Translations under genes and position numbers: made by a program
The notes under the pieces: model-generated
What the model saw: only the letters and a program-made list of their open reading frames with translations
Databases searched by the model: none
Told to the model about the DNA's origin: nothing
From: UBA1765 sp045615885
GTDB taxonomy: Bacteria > Fibrobacterota > Fibrobacteria > Fibrobacterales > Fibrobacteraceae
Reading direction: 5' to 3'
DNA: 64,000 nt
Assembly (NCBI GenBank): GCA_045615885.1
Contig: JAZLFR010000069.1
Span: 62,001 to 126,000, forward strand
Shown: piece after piece, positions 52,418 through 60,740 of the stretch
Layout: every line of letters starts with the position of its first letter
How positions within the stretch are numbered: position 1 is the stretch's first letter

Positions 52418-54439
52418 ATGAAGAATTTGAAGGCTATTTCTGCAATTGTAGGTGCTTTTGCAATGTCTGCAAGTGCTGCCATTTCCGGCAACATTTTTGA
52501 TGAAGCAAACAATCCCATTAAAGATGCTGTAGTTTCTGTAAAGACATTGCCTGGTATCATGCCAAATGCAAGAACTCTTTCCAATGCAAAAGGCAAATTC
52601 ACAATTAAGGACAAGGTTGACGAACCGCAGGTTTTGATTGTCCGCAAGACAGGCTTTTTGCCAGAAACGCTTTCTGTAGCAAGCGATGTCAAAAGCATTG
52701 TCTTGAAACGGGACCCGATCGAAAATCAAATTGATTCTCTGATGGCGGGCATGTCTCTTGACGCAATGATTGCGCAAATGACACAGGCCCTTGTTCCGCA
52801 TGTAATGTGCGGCGAAAATCCATGTGGTTCCATTTTGCAGGGCGGGGGAGCTTATGCTGCAGAACTCTACAAGACCGCCTGGGCAACGCAAATTCCTGTG
52901 AGCTATGGCAAAGACAATGTGCATGGCGTGGCAGATGTCATCAATGCAGTTGTTTACCCCCACAACATTGGCCTCGGTGCCACGCGAGATTCCGCGCTTG
53001 TCCGTAAGATCGGCCAGGCCGTTGCCGAAGAAATGTGGGCAGCCCACATTGACTTGAACTTTGCCCCTGCACTGAGCGTTCCGCAAGATGAACGCTGGGG
53101 CCGCACCTACGAAGGCTTTGGCGAAAAGCCTGAACTTGCAATAGATCTTGGTACAGCGTATTTGCGCGGTCTGCAGGGCGATAATTTTGATGCGGAATGG
53201 CGTGTGACGGGAACGATTAAGCATTTTCTTGGAGATGGCGGAACTGACAAAGGCCATGACCGTGGCGATGTGAAGGTTTCTGACAAAAAAATTCGCGAAA
53301 TACATTTGCCTCCGTACATTGCCGCGGTGGAACAGGGCGCGCAGAGCGTAATGGCGAGCTTCAATACGATCCGCGGAGTGCACCAGCATGTGGATTCGCT
53401 ACGCCTGACAGGAATTTTAAAAACGGAACTTGGCTTTGACGGCTACGTGATTGCCGACTGGGAAGGCATTCAGCATTCCACGACACCTGGCAATGCGGGG
53501 GACTATTCCGGCAAAAAGACAAACGTCTCTAGCGAGGAAGCTATCCGCCGTGCCGTGAATGCCGGTGTCGATTTGGCCATGGTCCCGTCTTCTGCAGATG
53601 CCTTTAGGGAAGCTCTCAAAAACCTTGTAGAAAGTGGGAAAGTTTCTGAGGCACGCATTCGCGATGCCGTCCGCAGAATCCTCCGTGTAAAGATTCGTGC
53701 AGGTCGTTTGGCTAACCCGATGGGCCCGGCTAAGTATGCGGGCGTCACAGCAAATCTTGGCAGTGCGGAACACCATGCCCTTGCCCGCGAAGCGGTGCAA
53801 AAGAGCCTTGTGCTTTTGAAAAACGATAGCGTGCTCCCGCTTGCAAAAAATGCTACAGTATTTGTGACCGGCTCCCATGCCGACCACACGGGCTTGCAGT
53901 GCGGAGCCTGGACGCTAGGCTGGCAAGGCACAAGAAGTGATGTTCCTGGCGCAACTTCCATTTTGGCTGGTGTTGACCAGGTTGCAAAGGGTGCCCGCGC
54001 AGAAACTGCAGATAGTGCAGGTACCATTCTCTATGTGATTGGTGAAACTCCGTATGCAGAATGGTTTGGGGATTTCCGCGAAAAGGATTTCAACAACAAG
54101 CTGTTTACGACGGAGCGTTCCCACACAACGCATTTTGAAAGCACGGATGCAAATGTGAAGCAGATTCGGGAATGGAAGGCCGCGGGCAAGAAGGTTGTCG
54201 TTGTGCTTGTTGCCGGTAGGCCCCTGCCTGTGACGGAGCTGATTGAAAATTCTGACGCGTTTGTCATGGCGTGGCTCCCGGGCAGTGAAGGCGCAGGAGT
54301 CGCCGATGTGCTTTTTGGCGATGTGAAGCCTACCGGCAAATTGCCGCACACCTGGCCAAAGAATGCAAGGCAGATCCCGATCAACGATGGCGATGGAAAA
54401 AAGGGCCTCTTTCCGTATGGATTTGGTTTGAGCTATTAA
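52418..54439 (+). CDS. Secreted GH3 beta-glucosidase with N-terminal CarboxypepD_reg-like domain, 673 aa
   Basis: Signal peptide MKNLKAISAIVGAFAMSASA; a beta-sandwich (about 20-100, ISGNIFDEANNPIKDAVVSV) of the carboxypeptidase-regulatory type; then a GH3 barrel and second domain. Motifs: GKDNVHGVADV, DERWGRTYEGFGE, KHFLGDGGTDKGHDRGD, and GFDGYVIADWEGIQH, where Asp of ADW is the nucleophile. The end PYGFGLSY closes the second domain. Releases glucose from cello- or gluco-oligomers in the periplasm. ATG 52418 is chosen because it starts the signal peptide. Confidence 0.9.
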   Translation: MKNLKAISAIVGAFAMSASAAISGNIFDEANNPIKDAVVSVKTLPGIMPNARTLSNAKGKFTIKDKVDEPQVLIVRKTGFLPETLSVASDVKSIVLKRDPIENQIDSLMAGMSLDAMIAQMTQALVPHVMCGENPCGSILQGGGAYAAELYKTAWATQIPVSYGKDNVHGVADVINAVVYPHNIGLGATRDSALVRKIGQAVAEEMWAAHIDLNFAPALSVPQDERWGRTYEGFGEKPELAIDLGTAYLRGLQGDNFDAEWRVTGTIKHFLGDGGTDKGHDRGDVKVSDKKIREIHLPPYIAAVEQGAQSVMASFNTIRGVHQHVDSLRLTGILKTELGFDGYVIADWEGIQHSTTPGNAGDYSGKKTNVSSEEAIRRAVNAGVDLAMVPSSADAFREALKNLVESGKVSEARIRDAVRRILRVKIRAGRLANPMGPAKYAGVTANLGSAEHHALAREAVQKSLVLLKNDSVLPLAKNATVFVTGSHADHTGLQCGAWTLGWQGTRSDVPGATSILAGVDQVAKGARAETADSAGTILYVIGETPYAEWFGDFREKDFNNKLFTTERSHTTHFESTDANVKQIREWKAAGKKVVVVLVAGRPLPVTELIENSDAFVMAWLPGSEGAGVADVLFGDVKPTGKLPHTWPKNARQIPINDGDGKKGLFPYGFGLSY

Positions 54440-54640
54440 GACTGCTCCATTTAGTTCTATATTTTAAAGGAACCTTTATTTCGGAGTTGGATGTTCTTAA
54501 TCCATAATTTCGGCTTCGGCCGAACTCAAAACTGGGACATTGTTTAACGCGGGTTACGCCGGGTGGCGTAGCTTGCTCTTTTTCGTGAACCTGCGGCATT
54601 GCCTTCGTGATGGTGCTGCCGCGAAAAAAGGAAATAAACA
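54440..54640 (+). other. Structured leader before the GNAT gene
   Basis: About 200 bp without a gene. Hairpin TACGCC-GGGT-GGCGTA (54555-54570) is followed by a T-rich stretch, and a second possible stem uses GCGGCA and TGCCGC near 54592-54627. TTCGGC-TTC-GGCCGAA (near 54512) is a third. This could be an attenuator or just terminators of the GH3 gene. Confidence 0.35.
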
Positions 54641-55267
54641 ATGTCTAATAATTCTAAATACATTATCCGACAGGAACAGCCTGCCGATTTCTCTGTCGTC
54701 GAAAATTTAACCCGCGAGGCTTTCTGGAACGTGTACCGTCCCGGATGTTCTGAACATTATGTGCTTCACTGCTATAGGAACCATCCGGATTTCATTCCGG
54801 AGCTCTCCCTTGTGCTGGAAAGCAATGGCGAAATCCTTGCCCATGTGATGTTTGCCTGGAGCGAAATCGAAACCGACGACGGTCGAAAATTGCGTATGAT
54901 GACCTTCGGGCCTATCAGCGTTCGCCCCGACATGCAACGCAAGGGCCTTGGCAAGATGCTACTGGACTACGCCCTGGAACGTGCCTGCGAAATGGGTGCC
55001 GGATGTATTGCCATGTGCGGTAACATCCAGTTCTACGGCAAGTGCGACTTCGTGACTGCCGTCTCCAGGGGAATCCGCTACGCCGACGATCCTGACAGCG
55101 ACGCACCCTATTTCTTGATTCGGGAATTGACGCCAGGCTTTCTGGATGGAATCCGCGGAACCTATCGGGACCCTGCGCCCTATTTCGTTGACGACCATGA
55201 CGTGGAGGAATTCGATAAGCAGTTCCCGCCCAAGGAAAAGAAGGTGCTGCCCGGACAACTGTTCTGA
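54641..55267 (+). CDS. GNAT-family N-acetyltransferase, 208 aa
   Basis: An acetyl-CoA-dependent transferase with the GNAT core: IRQEQPADFSVVENLTREAF, LVLESNGEILAHVMFAWSEI, and the CoA-binding RPDMQRKGLGKMLLDYALER (Q/RxxGxG/A). C-terminal YRDPAPYFVDDHDVEEFDKQ is typical of the YhbS-like branch. Cytoplasmic; acceptor unknown. Own terminator. Confidence 0.85.
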   Translation: MSNNSKYIIRQEQPADFSVVENLTREAFWNVYRPGCSEHYVLHCYRNHPDFIPELSLVLESNGEILAHVMFAWSEIETDDGRKLRMMTFGPISVRPDMQRKGLGKMLLDYALERACEMGAGCIAMCGNIQFYGKCDFVTAVSRGIRYADDPDSDAPYFLIRELTPGFLDGIRGTYRDPAPYFVDDHDVEEFDKQFPPKEKKVLPGQLF

Positions 55268-55296
55268 TGGCATAAAATAGCGCTAAGAAGAATCTG

Positions 55297-55328
55297 GTTA
55301 TCCCGGCTAAAGGTCGGGATAACTTTTT
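55297..55328 (+). terminator. Rho-independent terminator
   Basis: GTTATCCCG (55297-55305) pairs with CGGGATAAC (55315-55323), followed by five Ts. Confidence 0.85.
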
Positions 55329-55449
55329 ATTTGTTGTGGACAAATGAGCAGTATTTTGGCGAATTTGCGTTATGTGGCGTATTTTAAAAAACTTATCATG
55401 ATAAAAAAGAATTGCCAAATTTTTTTAGTTTCCTAAATTTGGGGCCACT

Positions 55450-57165
55450 ATGACAAAAGCACAAATCATCAAATTCATCGTCGCTACGATTCTCGCAGTC
55501 GCAGCACTCTTCTTGCCGTATGAAGCTCTCGGCTTCGATGCTGCAAGCCCTATGGGCGTGTTGAATCCGCTCGAAATCCGCGTCATTGGCGTATTCGTCA
55601 TGGCAGCCCTTTTCTGGATCCTCCAACCGTTCCCGATCTGGTCAACATCTATGCTCGTCATCGTCTTGATGATTGTCACGATGTCTGACTCCGCTCTCAC
55701 CCCGTTCCGCGTTGACGGCGTTACAATGATCAGCCACAAGTCCATTATGGCTACATTCGCTAACCCGATCATCATGCTCTTCCTGGGTGGCTTCTTCTTG
55801 GCAGCAGCAGCTACCAAGTACAAGATGGACTTGAACCTCGCTCGCGTTCTTTTGAAGCCGTTTGGCAAGAACCCGAAGTTCGTTCTCCTTGGCCTCATGC
55901 TCATCACTGCAGTGTTCTCCATGTTCATGAGCAACACCGCTACGGCAGCCATGATGCTTGCAATCCTCGCTCCGGTTCTTAAGCTTTTCGACCCGGATGA
56001 CCGTGGTAAAGCAGCTTTTGCCCTTGCTATTCCGCTCGGTGCAAACATCGGTGGTATGGGTACCCCGATCGGCACCCCTCCTAACGCAATCGCCCTCGGC
56101 GCATTGAACGATGCTATCCAGCGTGGCGACCTTGCTGCAAATCCGGTTTCCTTTGGCCAGTGGATGGCTTTCGGTATTCCGTATGTTATTATTTTGATGG
56201 TTATCGCTTGGATTCTTCTCCTTAAGATCTATCCGATCAAGATGAAGGAAATGATCTTGAACATTGAAGGTGCTGGCAAGTTTGACACAAGCCCGAAGGC
56301 AATCATCGTCTATATCACTTTCGTTGTTTGCGTTGCATTGTGGGTAACCGGTAAGGGTGTTCATGGTATTAACGATAACGCTATCGCCATGATTCCTATG
56401 GCTGTATTTGCCTTGACCGGTGTTATTACCAAGAAAGACTTGAACGCAATGAGCTGGGACGTTCTTTGGCTTGTAGCTGGTGGTTTTGCTCTCGGTGTTG
56501 GACTCAACGCAACTGGCCTTGCAGCCCACTTGATCAAGACCATTCCGTTTGCTTCCTGGTCTCCGATCGCCCTCATGGTTGGCTGCGGCATCATCTGCCT
56601 CTTCATGGCTAACTTCATGAGCCACACTTCCACAGCAACCTTGCTCGTTCCGATCCTTTGCGCAGTCGGCATTGCCTGCCAGGACAACCTCGTTGGCCTC
56701 GGTGGCGTTACTGCCCTCCTCGTTTCCGTTGCATTTGCAAGTTCCCTCGGCATGAGCCTCCCGATTTCTACACCTCCTAACGCACTTGCCCACGCTACCG
56801 GCTACACCGATACAAACGGCATGGCTAAGACAGGTGTTGTAATGGGCCTTGCAGGTCTCGTACTCTCTTGGGTAATGATGATCTTCCTTGCAAAGATCCA
56901 GTTCTTCGGTACTCCGGTTCCTAAGGCTGCAGAAGCTCCTGCTGCTGCACCTGTTGCAGCAGAAAAGGTTGTTGAAGCTCCGGCTCCGGTTGCTGAAGTT
57001 GCTCCTGCTGCAGAAGCTGTCGTTGCCGATAGCGCCGCTGCTCCTGCTGAAGCTCCGAAGGCAGAAGAAGTTGCTGCCCCGGCCGCTGAACAGGCTGCCC
57101 CTGCCGCAGAAGAAGCAAAGACCGAAGCTGCTCCGGCAGCCCCGGCTGCAGAAGCTGCAAAGTAA
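55450..57165 (+). CDS. DASS-family (SLC13) anion/dicarboxylate:sodium symporter, 571 aa
   Basis: Eleven or more membrane helices with the DASS hallmarks: SNTATAAMMLAILAPV, GANIGGMGTPIGTPPNAIAL in the first half, and SHTSTATLLVPIL, GMSLPISTPPNALAHATGYT in the second (paired SNT/SHT and PxN motifs for sodium and carboxylate). Imports or exports di- and tricarboxylates such as succinate; succinate is a main Fibrobacter fermentation product, so export or exchange is possible. The last 75 residues are an Ala/Pro/Glu-rich tail not needed for transport and unusual for the family. Confidence 0.9.
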   Translation: MTKAQIIKFIVATILAVAALFLPYEALGFDAASPMGVLNPLEIRVIGVFVMAALFWILQPFPIWSTSMLVIVLMIVTMSDSALTPFRVDGVTMISHKSIMATFANPIIMLFLGGFFLAAAATKYKMDLNLARVLLKPFGKNPKFVLLGLMLITAVFSMFMSNTATAAMMLAILAPVLKLFDPDDRGKAAFALAIPLGANIGGMGTPIGTPPNAIALGALNDAIQRGDLAANPVSFGQWMAFGIPYVIILMVIAWILLLKIYPIKMKEMILNIEGAGKFDTSPKAIIVYITFVVCVALWVTGKGVHGINDNAIAMIPMAVFALTGVITKKDLNAMSWDVLWLVAGGFALGVGLNATGLAAHLIKTIPFASWSPIALMVGCGIICLFMANFMSHTSTATLLVPILCAVGIACQDNLVGLGGVTALLVSVAFASSLGMSLPISTPPNALAHATGYTDTNGMAKTGVVMGLAGLVLSWVMMIFLAKIQFFGTPVPKAAEAPAAAPVAAEKVVEAPAPVAEVAPAAEAVVADSAAAPAEAPKAEEVAAPAAEQAAPAAEEAKTEAAPAAPAAEAAK

Positions 57166-57186
57166 TAGGGTTTAGCTAAAAACAAA

Positions 57187-57220
57187 AGCAACGGGCGCCT
57201 AAGGCGCCCGTTGCTTTTTT
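57187..57220. terminator. Strong bidirectional terminator
   Basis: AGCAACGGGCGCC (57187-57199) pairs perfectly with GGCGCCCGTTGCT (57203-57215), followed by Ts. Between the convergent transporter and LysR genes. Confidence 0.9.
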
Positions 57221-57243
57221 GTGTTCTGGGGGGTGAAAATGTT

Positions 57244-58146
57244 TTACGCTGTTGCGCTTTTCTTTTTGCGCCAGCTTTTTTTCGCATCGTATTTCAACAT
57301 GAAGTTGTAGAATTCGTCGGTGTGAATGCTGTTTTGCTTGTTGCGTCGGTAGGCTATCACAATGTCGCGCTTGAATTCCGTGTCGGTAATTTCAAGAAGC
57401 TTGATTTTCTTGTGATCCATTTTCCCCCAGGTGACTTCAGGCCAAAAACAGACTCCGATGCCGCCAGCCACGGCTTCCTTGATTGCCGCAGAGTTGTCGC
57501 TTTCGAATGTTGTTTCGGTTTTGAATCCAATTTTTTCGCAAAGTTCATTACAGATTTTACGATACTGCTTGGAACCATAGAGGCGAATGAACTTTTCGTC
57601 GCCAAGATCAAAAAGTGATATGGAATTTAGTTTCTTGTATTTTGCGGTATTTGGCACAGCAAGAAATATCTTTTCGGAACGAACGAAGAGTTCATCGCTC
57701 TTGAAGCTGTCTAGTTCCGGTTTGTAGGTGCTGAATGTTCTGACGCAAAAATCGAACAGGTCGGTTTCTTCGTTTTGAATCATGTCGATGTTGATATTTG
57801 GGTGGGTCTGCTTGTATTCAATTACCACATTGGTAAAAAGGGCGGAAGCGGCCAGAACATTTAACTTGATGTTGTTGTTTTGCTGGTTTGCAACTTCTTG
57901 CAACCTTTTGGGGAGCGCGACCATTTCGTTATAAATGGGTTGCAATTGTTCGTAAAAGAACTTTCCGCTTTCGGTGAGCTTGATGTTTCGCCCTGAAGTC
58001 TTGAATAGTGAAACTCCCAGCTCGTCTTCGAGTTTGTGTATGGCTTGTGTAAGGGCGGGCTGCACAATGCAAAGGTTCTTTGCGCTTTGCGTTACGTGCT
58101 CGTTTTTTGCGACTTCCAAAAAATATTTGAGCTGTGTAAGTTCCAT
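57244..58146 (-). CDS. LysR-family transcriptional regulator, 300 aa
   Basis: An N-terminal winged HTH (MELTQLKYFLEVAKNEHVTQ, LCIVQPALTQAIHKLEDELG) and a LysR substrate domain follow (about 90-295, NIDMIQNEETDLFDFCVRTF, AVAGGIGVCFWPEVTWG). Resembles the GltR/CynR-type branch with TQSAKNL. ATG 58146 was chosen over an upstream start, as the HTH begins there. Divergent from the small FISUMP lipoprotein gene and convergent with the dicarboxylate transporter; either could be its target. Confidence 0.85.
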   Translation of the reverse strand: MELTQLKYFLEVAKNEHVTQSAKNLCIVQPALTQAIHKLEDELGVSLFKTSGRNIKLTESGKFFYEQLQPIYNEMVALPKRLQEVANQQNNNIKLNVLAASALFTNVVIEYKQTHPNINIDMIQNEETDLFDFCVRTFSTYKPELDSFKSDELFVRSEKIFLAVPNTAKYKKLNSISLFDLGDEKFIRLYGSKQYRKICNELCEKIGFKTETTFESDNSAAIKEAVAGGIGVCFWPEVTWGKMDHKKIKLLEITDTEFKRDIVIAYRRNKQNSIHTDEFYNFMLKYDAKKSWRKKKSATA

Positions 58147-58341
58147 GTTACCAAATATAGGCAAAAGTTATTGTTTCTCAATGCTTTTAAATTATAGAAT
58201 TATTTTATTAAATGATAATTGAAAATGATTAAAATAATGAATAATCATCAAAACATCTTATTGATTTGATAATAACAATATATTAGTCAAAAGTTATGAA
58301 TCCAGCTAGATTTGATCACGCAAAAAGATAAAGGAGTAAAA

Positions 58342-58866
58342 ATGAAAAAGATTATTCTTGCCGCAACCACAATTACAGCAATGCTCGCATTCACCGCTTG
58401 TGACAGGGCAGACAGCTGCGAATACAATGAAACAAACAAAACTTTGACTTGCGTTGAAAAAACATACAAGACCGCAAGTATCAATGGCAAAGTATGGATG
58501 GCAGAAAATCTTGCCCGTTTTGATTCGGATTCAAGCTTCTGCTATGGCAACAGTTATGAAAATTGCCAAAAGTACGGTCGTCTCTATGCCTTTGAATCGG
58601 CAAATACAATTTGCCCGGAAGGCTGGTACCTCCCGACACGAGCAGATTATGAAGCGATCGACCTGAAAAATTTTGATGTTGTTTACGCTGGTTATCGCTA
58701 TGCAAGTAATGGTAAATTTGCAGATGAGAACATAAGCGCAAGCTTCTGGACTGCCGATGCGTTCGATGATGCCCGTGGAACCATGGTCCGCATTAAGAAA
58801 GATACCGTTTCTTACGAGCATTACAGTAAAAACATTGCGGCCTCTGTGCGCTGCATAAAAAAATAG
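58342..58866 (+). CDS. FISUMP-domain lipoprotein, 174 aa
   Basis: ATG 58342 behind AAGGAG gives a lipoprotein signal peptide (MKKIILAATTITAMLAFTAC). The rest is one Fibrobacter succinogenes major paralogous domain: VWMAENLAR, CYGNSYENCQKYGRLYAFES, CPEGWYLPTRADYEAI, SASFWTADAFDDARGT and ASVRCIKK. Probably attached to the outer membrane or cell surface; function unknown. It sits 42 bp before the AspT-like transporter. Confidence 0.85.
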   Translation: MKKIILAATTITAMLAFTACDRADSCEYNETNKTLTCVEKTYKTASINGKVWMAENLARFDSDSSFCYGNSYENCQKYGRLYAFESANTICPEGWYLPTRADYEAIDLKNFDVVYAGYRYASNGKFADENISASFWTADAFDDARGTMVRIKKDTVSYEHYSKNIAASVRCIKK

Positions 58867-58907
58867 ACAATAGAAATTTGTTCTGAACTCAAATCAGAAA
58901 TATTAGT

Positions 58908-60578
58908 ATGCAATGGTTGCTTGATCTTTTTACAAAAACTTCTGTAGCAGAACAGGTTGTGGTTCTGTCGTTTACGGCGGCACTCGGCCTTATGCTTGGT
59001 AAAATCAAGGTGAAGGGCATTAGCCTTGGTGGGGCCGGTGCGTTGTTCGTTGGCATTCTCCTTGGCCATTTGGGCCTTCGCGTAGAACCGAATGTACTGC
59101 ATTTTATGCAGGAGTTCGGCCTGATTCTTTTTGTGTATACCATCGGTATGCAGGTTGGCCCTGGCTTTATCGATTCCATTCGTCGCCATGGCCTTGTGTT
59201 GAATATCTTGGCAGTGAGCATTGTGCTCATGGGCGTTCTCGTGACGCTTGGCCTCTACTTCTTCACGGATATGCACGACAACGTGCCGGTTCTCATCGGA
59301 ATGCTCTGTGGCGCTGTCACCAACACGCCCTCGCTAGGTGCCGCAAATTCTGCTTTTGTCGCGGCAGGGGCAGACACTTCCTTGACGGGCATCGGTTACG
59401 CTGTCGCATATCCGTTTGGCGTTGTCGGTATCATCCTTGTGATGATTCTTGTGCGCGTATTCTTTAGGCAGAACCCGAACAAGGCTGCCGAAGATTACGC
59501 AAAGGAACTTGCAGAAACTCGCAAGGACATCGTTTCTTGCAGTCTTTCCCTAAACAACAAGAATCTTTTTGGAGCCATGATCAAGGAGATTCCTGGAATC
59601 CGCACGAGCGGCGTTGTCATTACGCGTCTGCTGCGTGATGGTAATGTTTGCATGCCCGACGGCAAGGTGGTTTTGCAGGAAGGCGATTGCCTGCACATTG
59701 TCGGCTTCCCGGAAAGCGTTGCCGAGATGGAAAAGATCGTTGGAACGCGTCTTGCAAAGCCGATTGTTGAACTTGATTCCAAAATCGAGACCAGAAGCAT
59801 TCTTGTTACCAACAAGAAGGTTCTTGGCAAAACGCTTGGCGAACTTGCCCTTGAACGCTACGGCGTGACTGTTAGCCGCGTAAGCCGCGGGGAATTCAAG
59901 TTCACGGGTCGCCTTGACTTGCGCTTGAAATTTGCAGACAAGCTGCTTGTCGTTGGCCCCGCCGAATGTATCGACGCTGCAGCCAAGAAGCTCGGCGATT
60001 CCCTCAAGGCTCTCGATCATCCAGAAATCCTGCCTGCATTCCTTGGTATTTTCATTGGTGTAATCATCGGATCCATTCCGTTTGCTATCCCTGGCATGCC
60101 GACCCCGCTCAAGCTTGGCCTTGCCGGTGGCCCGCTCATTGTCTCCATCATCCTTTCGCGCAAGCGTAAAATTGGACCGCTCAACTTCTTCATGGCGGCT
60201 AGCGCAAACCTCATGCTTCGCGAACTTGGCATTACCTTGTTCCTTACATGCGTCGGTTTGAACGCAGGCATTCGTTTCTTCGATGTGCTTCTGAATGGTG
60301 ACGGATTCTACTACATGGGTCTTGCAACGCTCATTACCTTCATTCCGCTCATGGTCGCAGGCATTGTCGGCCGCGTAGTCTTCAAGGTCAACTACCTTTC
60401 GCTCTGCGGCATGATCGCAGGTTCCATGACAGACCCTCCGGCACTTGCCTTTGCAAACGGCCTTTCGAACTCCGAAGCTACAAATGTTGCGTATGCCTCT
60501 GTCTATCCGCTTACGATGCTTCTCAGAATTTTGAGTGGCCAGGTGCTCGCGATACTTTTGTATTCCGCAATGGGCTAG
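58908..60578 (+). CDS. AspT/YidE-YbjL family transporter, 556 aa
   Basis: Two halves of five to six membrane helices flank a cytoplasmic region with two TrkA_C domains (about 200-370, RTSGVVITRLLRDGNVCMPD, VLQEGDCLHIVGFPESVAEM, TGRLDLRLKFADKLLVVGPA). Signatures are GAVTNTPSLGAANSA in the first half and GSMTDPPALAFANGL in the second. The family includes the aspartate:alanine exchanger AspT, but most members have no known substrate. Length is typical. Own strong terminator downstream. Confidence 0.85.
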   Translation: MQWLLDLFTKTSVAEQVVVLSFTAALGLMLGKIKVKGISLGGAGALFVGILLGHLGLRVEPNVLHFMQEFGLILFVYTIGMQVGPGFIDSIRRHGLVLNILAVSIVLMGVLVTLGLYFFTDMHDNVPVLIGMLCGAVTNTPSLGAANSAFVAAGADTSLTGIGYAVAYPFGVVGIILVMILVRVFFRQNPNKAAEDYAKELAETRKDIVSCSLSLNNKNLFGAMIKEIPGIRTSGVVITRLLRDGNVCMPDGKVVLQEGDCLHIVGFPESVAEMEKIVGTRLAKPIVELDSKIETRSILVTNKKVLGKTLGELALERYGVTVSRVSRGEFKFTGRLDLRLKFADKLLVVGPAECIDAAAKKLGDSLKALDHPEILPAFLGIFIGVIIGSIPFAIPGMPTPLKLGLAGGPLIVSIILSRKRKIGPLNFFMAASANLMLRELGITLFLTCVGLNAGIRFFDVLLNGDGFYYMGLATLITFIPLMVAGIVGRVVFKVNYLSLCGMIAGSMTDPPALAFANGLSNSEATNVAYASVYPLTMLLRILSGQVLAILLYSAMG

Positions 60579-60600
60579 TTTCTGATTCCCTAAAGTGCAG

Positions 60601-60628
60601 GCTCCCCGGGTTTCACCCGGGGAGCTTT
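60601..60628 (+). terminator. Rho-independent terminator
   Basis: GCTCCCCGGG (60601-60610) pairs with CCCGGGGAGC (60616-60625) and is followed by TTTTG. Confidence 0.85.
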
Positions 60629-60740
60629 TGTATTTTGGCTGGTTCCTGCCATTGCTCGGCTCCAAAACATTAATGCATTTTAAGAGGTTGCCTATTAAAT
60701 TTATTGGCTTTTCCGTTATGAAAAAAATATATTTCGTGGC

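Noticed and set aside
55642..56793. 383-codon minus-strand frame opposite the symporter
   Set aside because: Low-complexity His/Asn/Glu/Cys composition produced by antisense of hydrophobic codons; the plus-strand transporter is certain.
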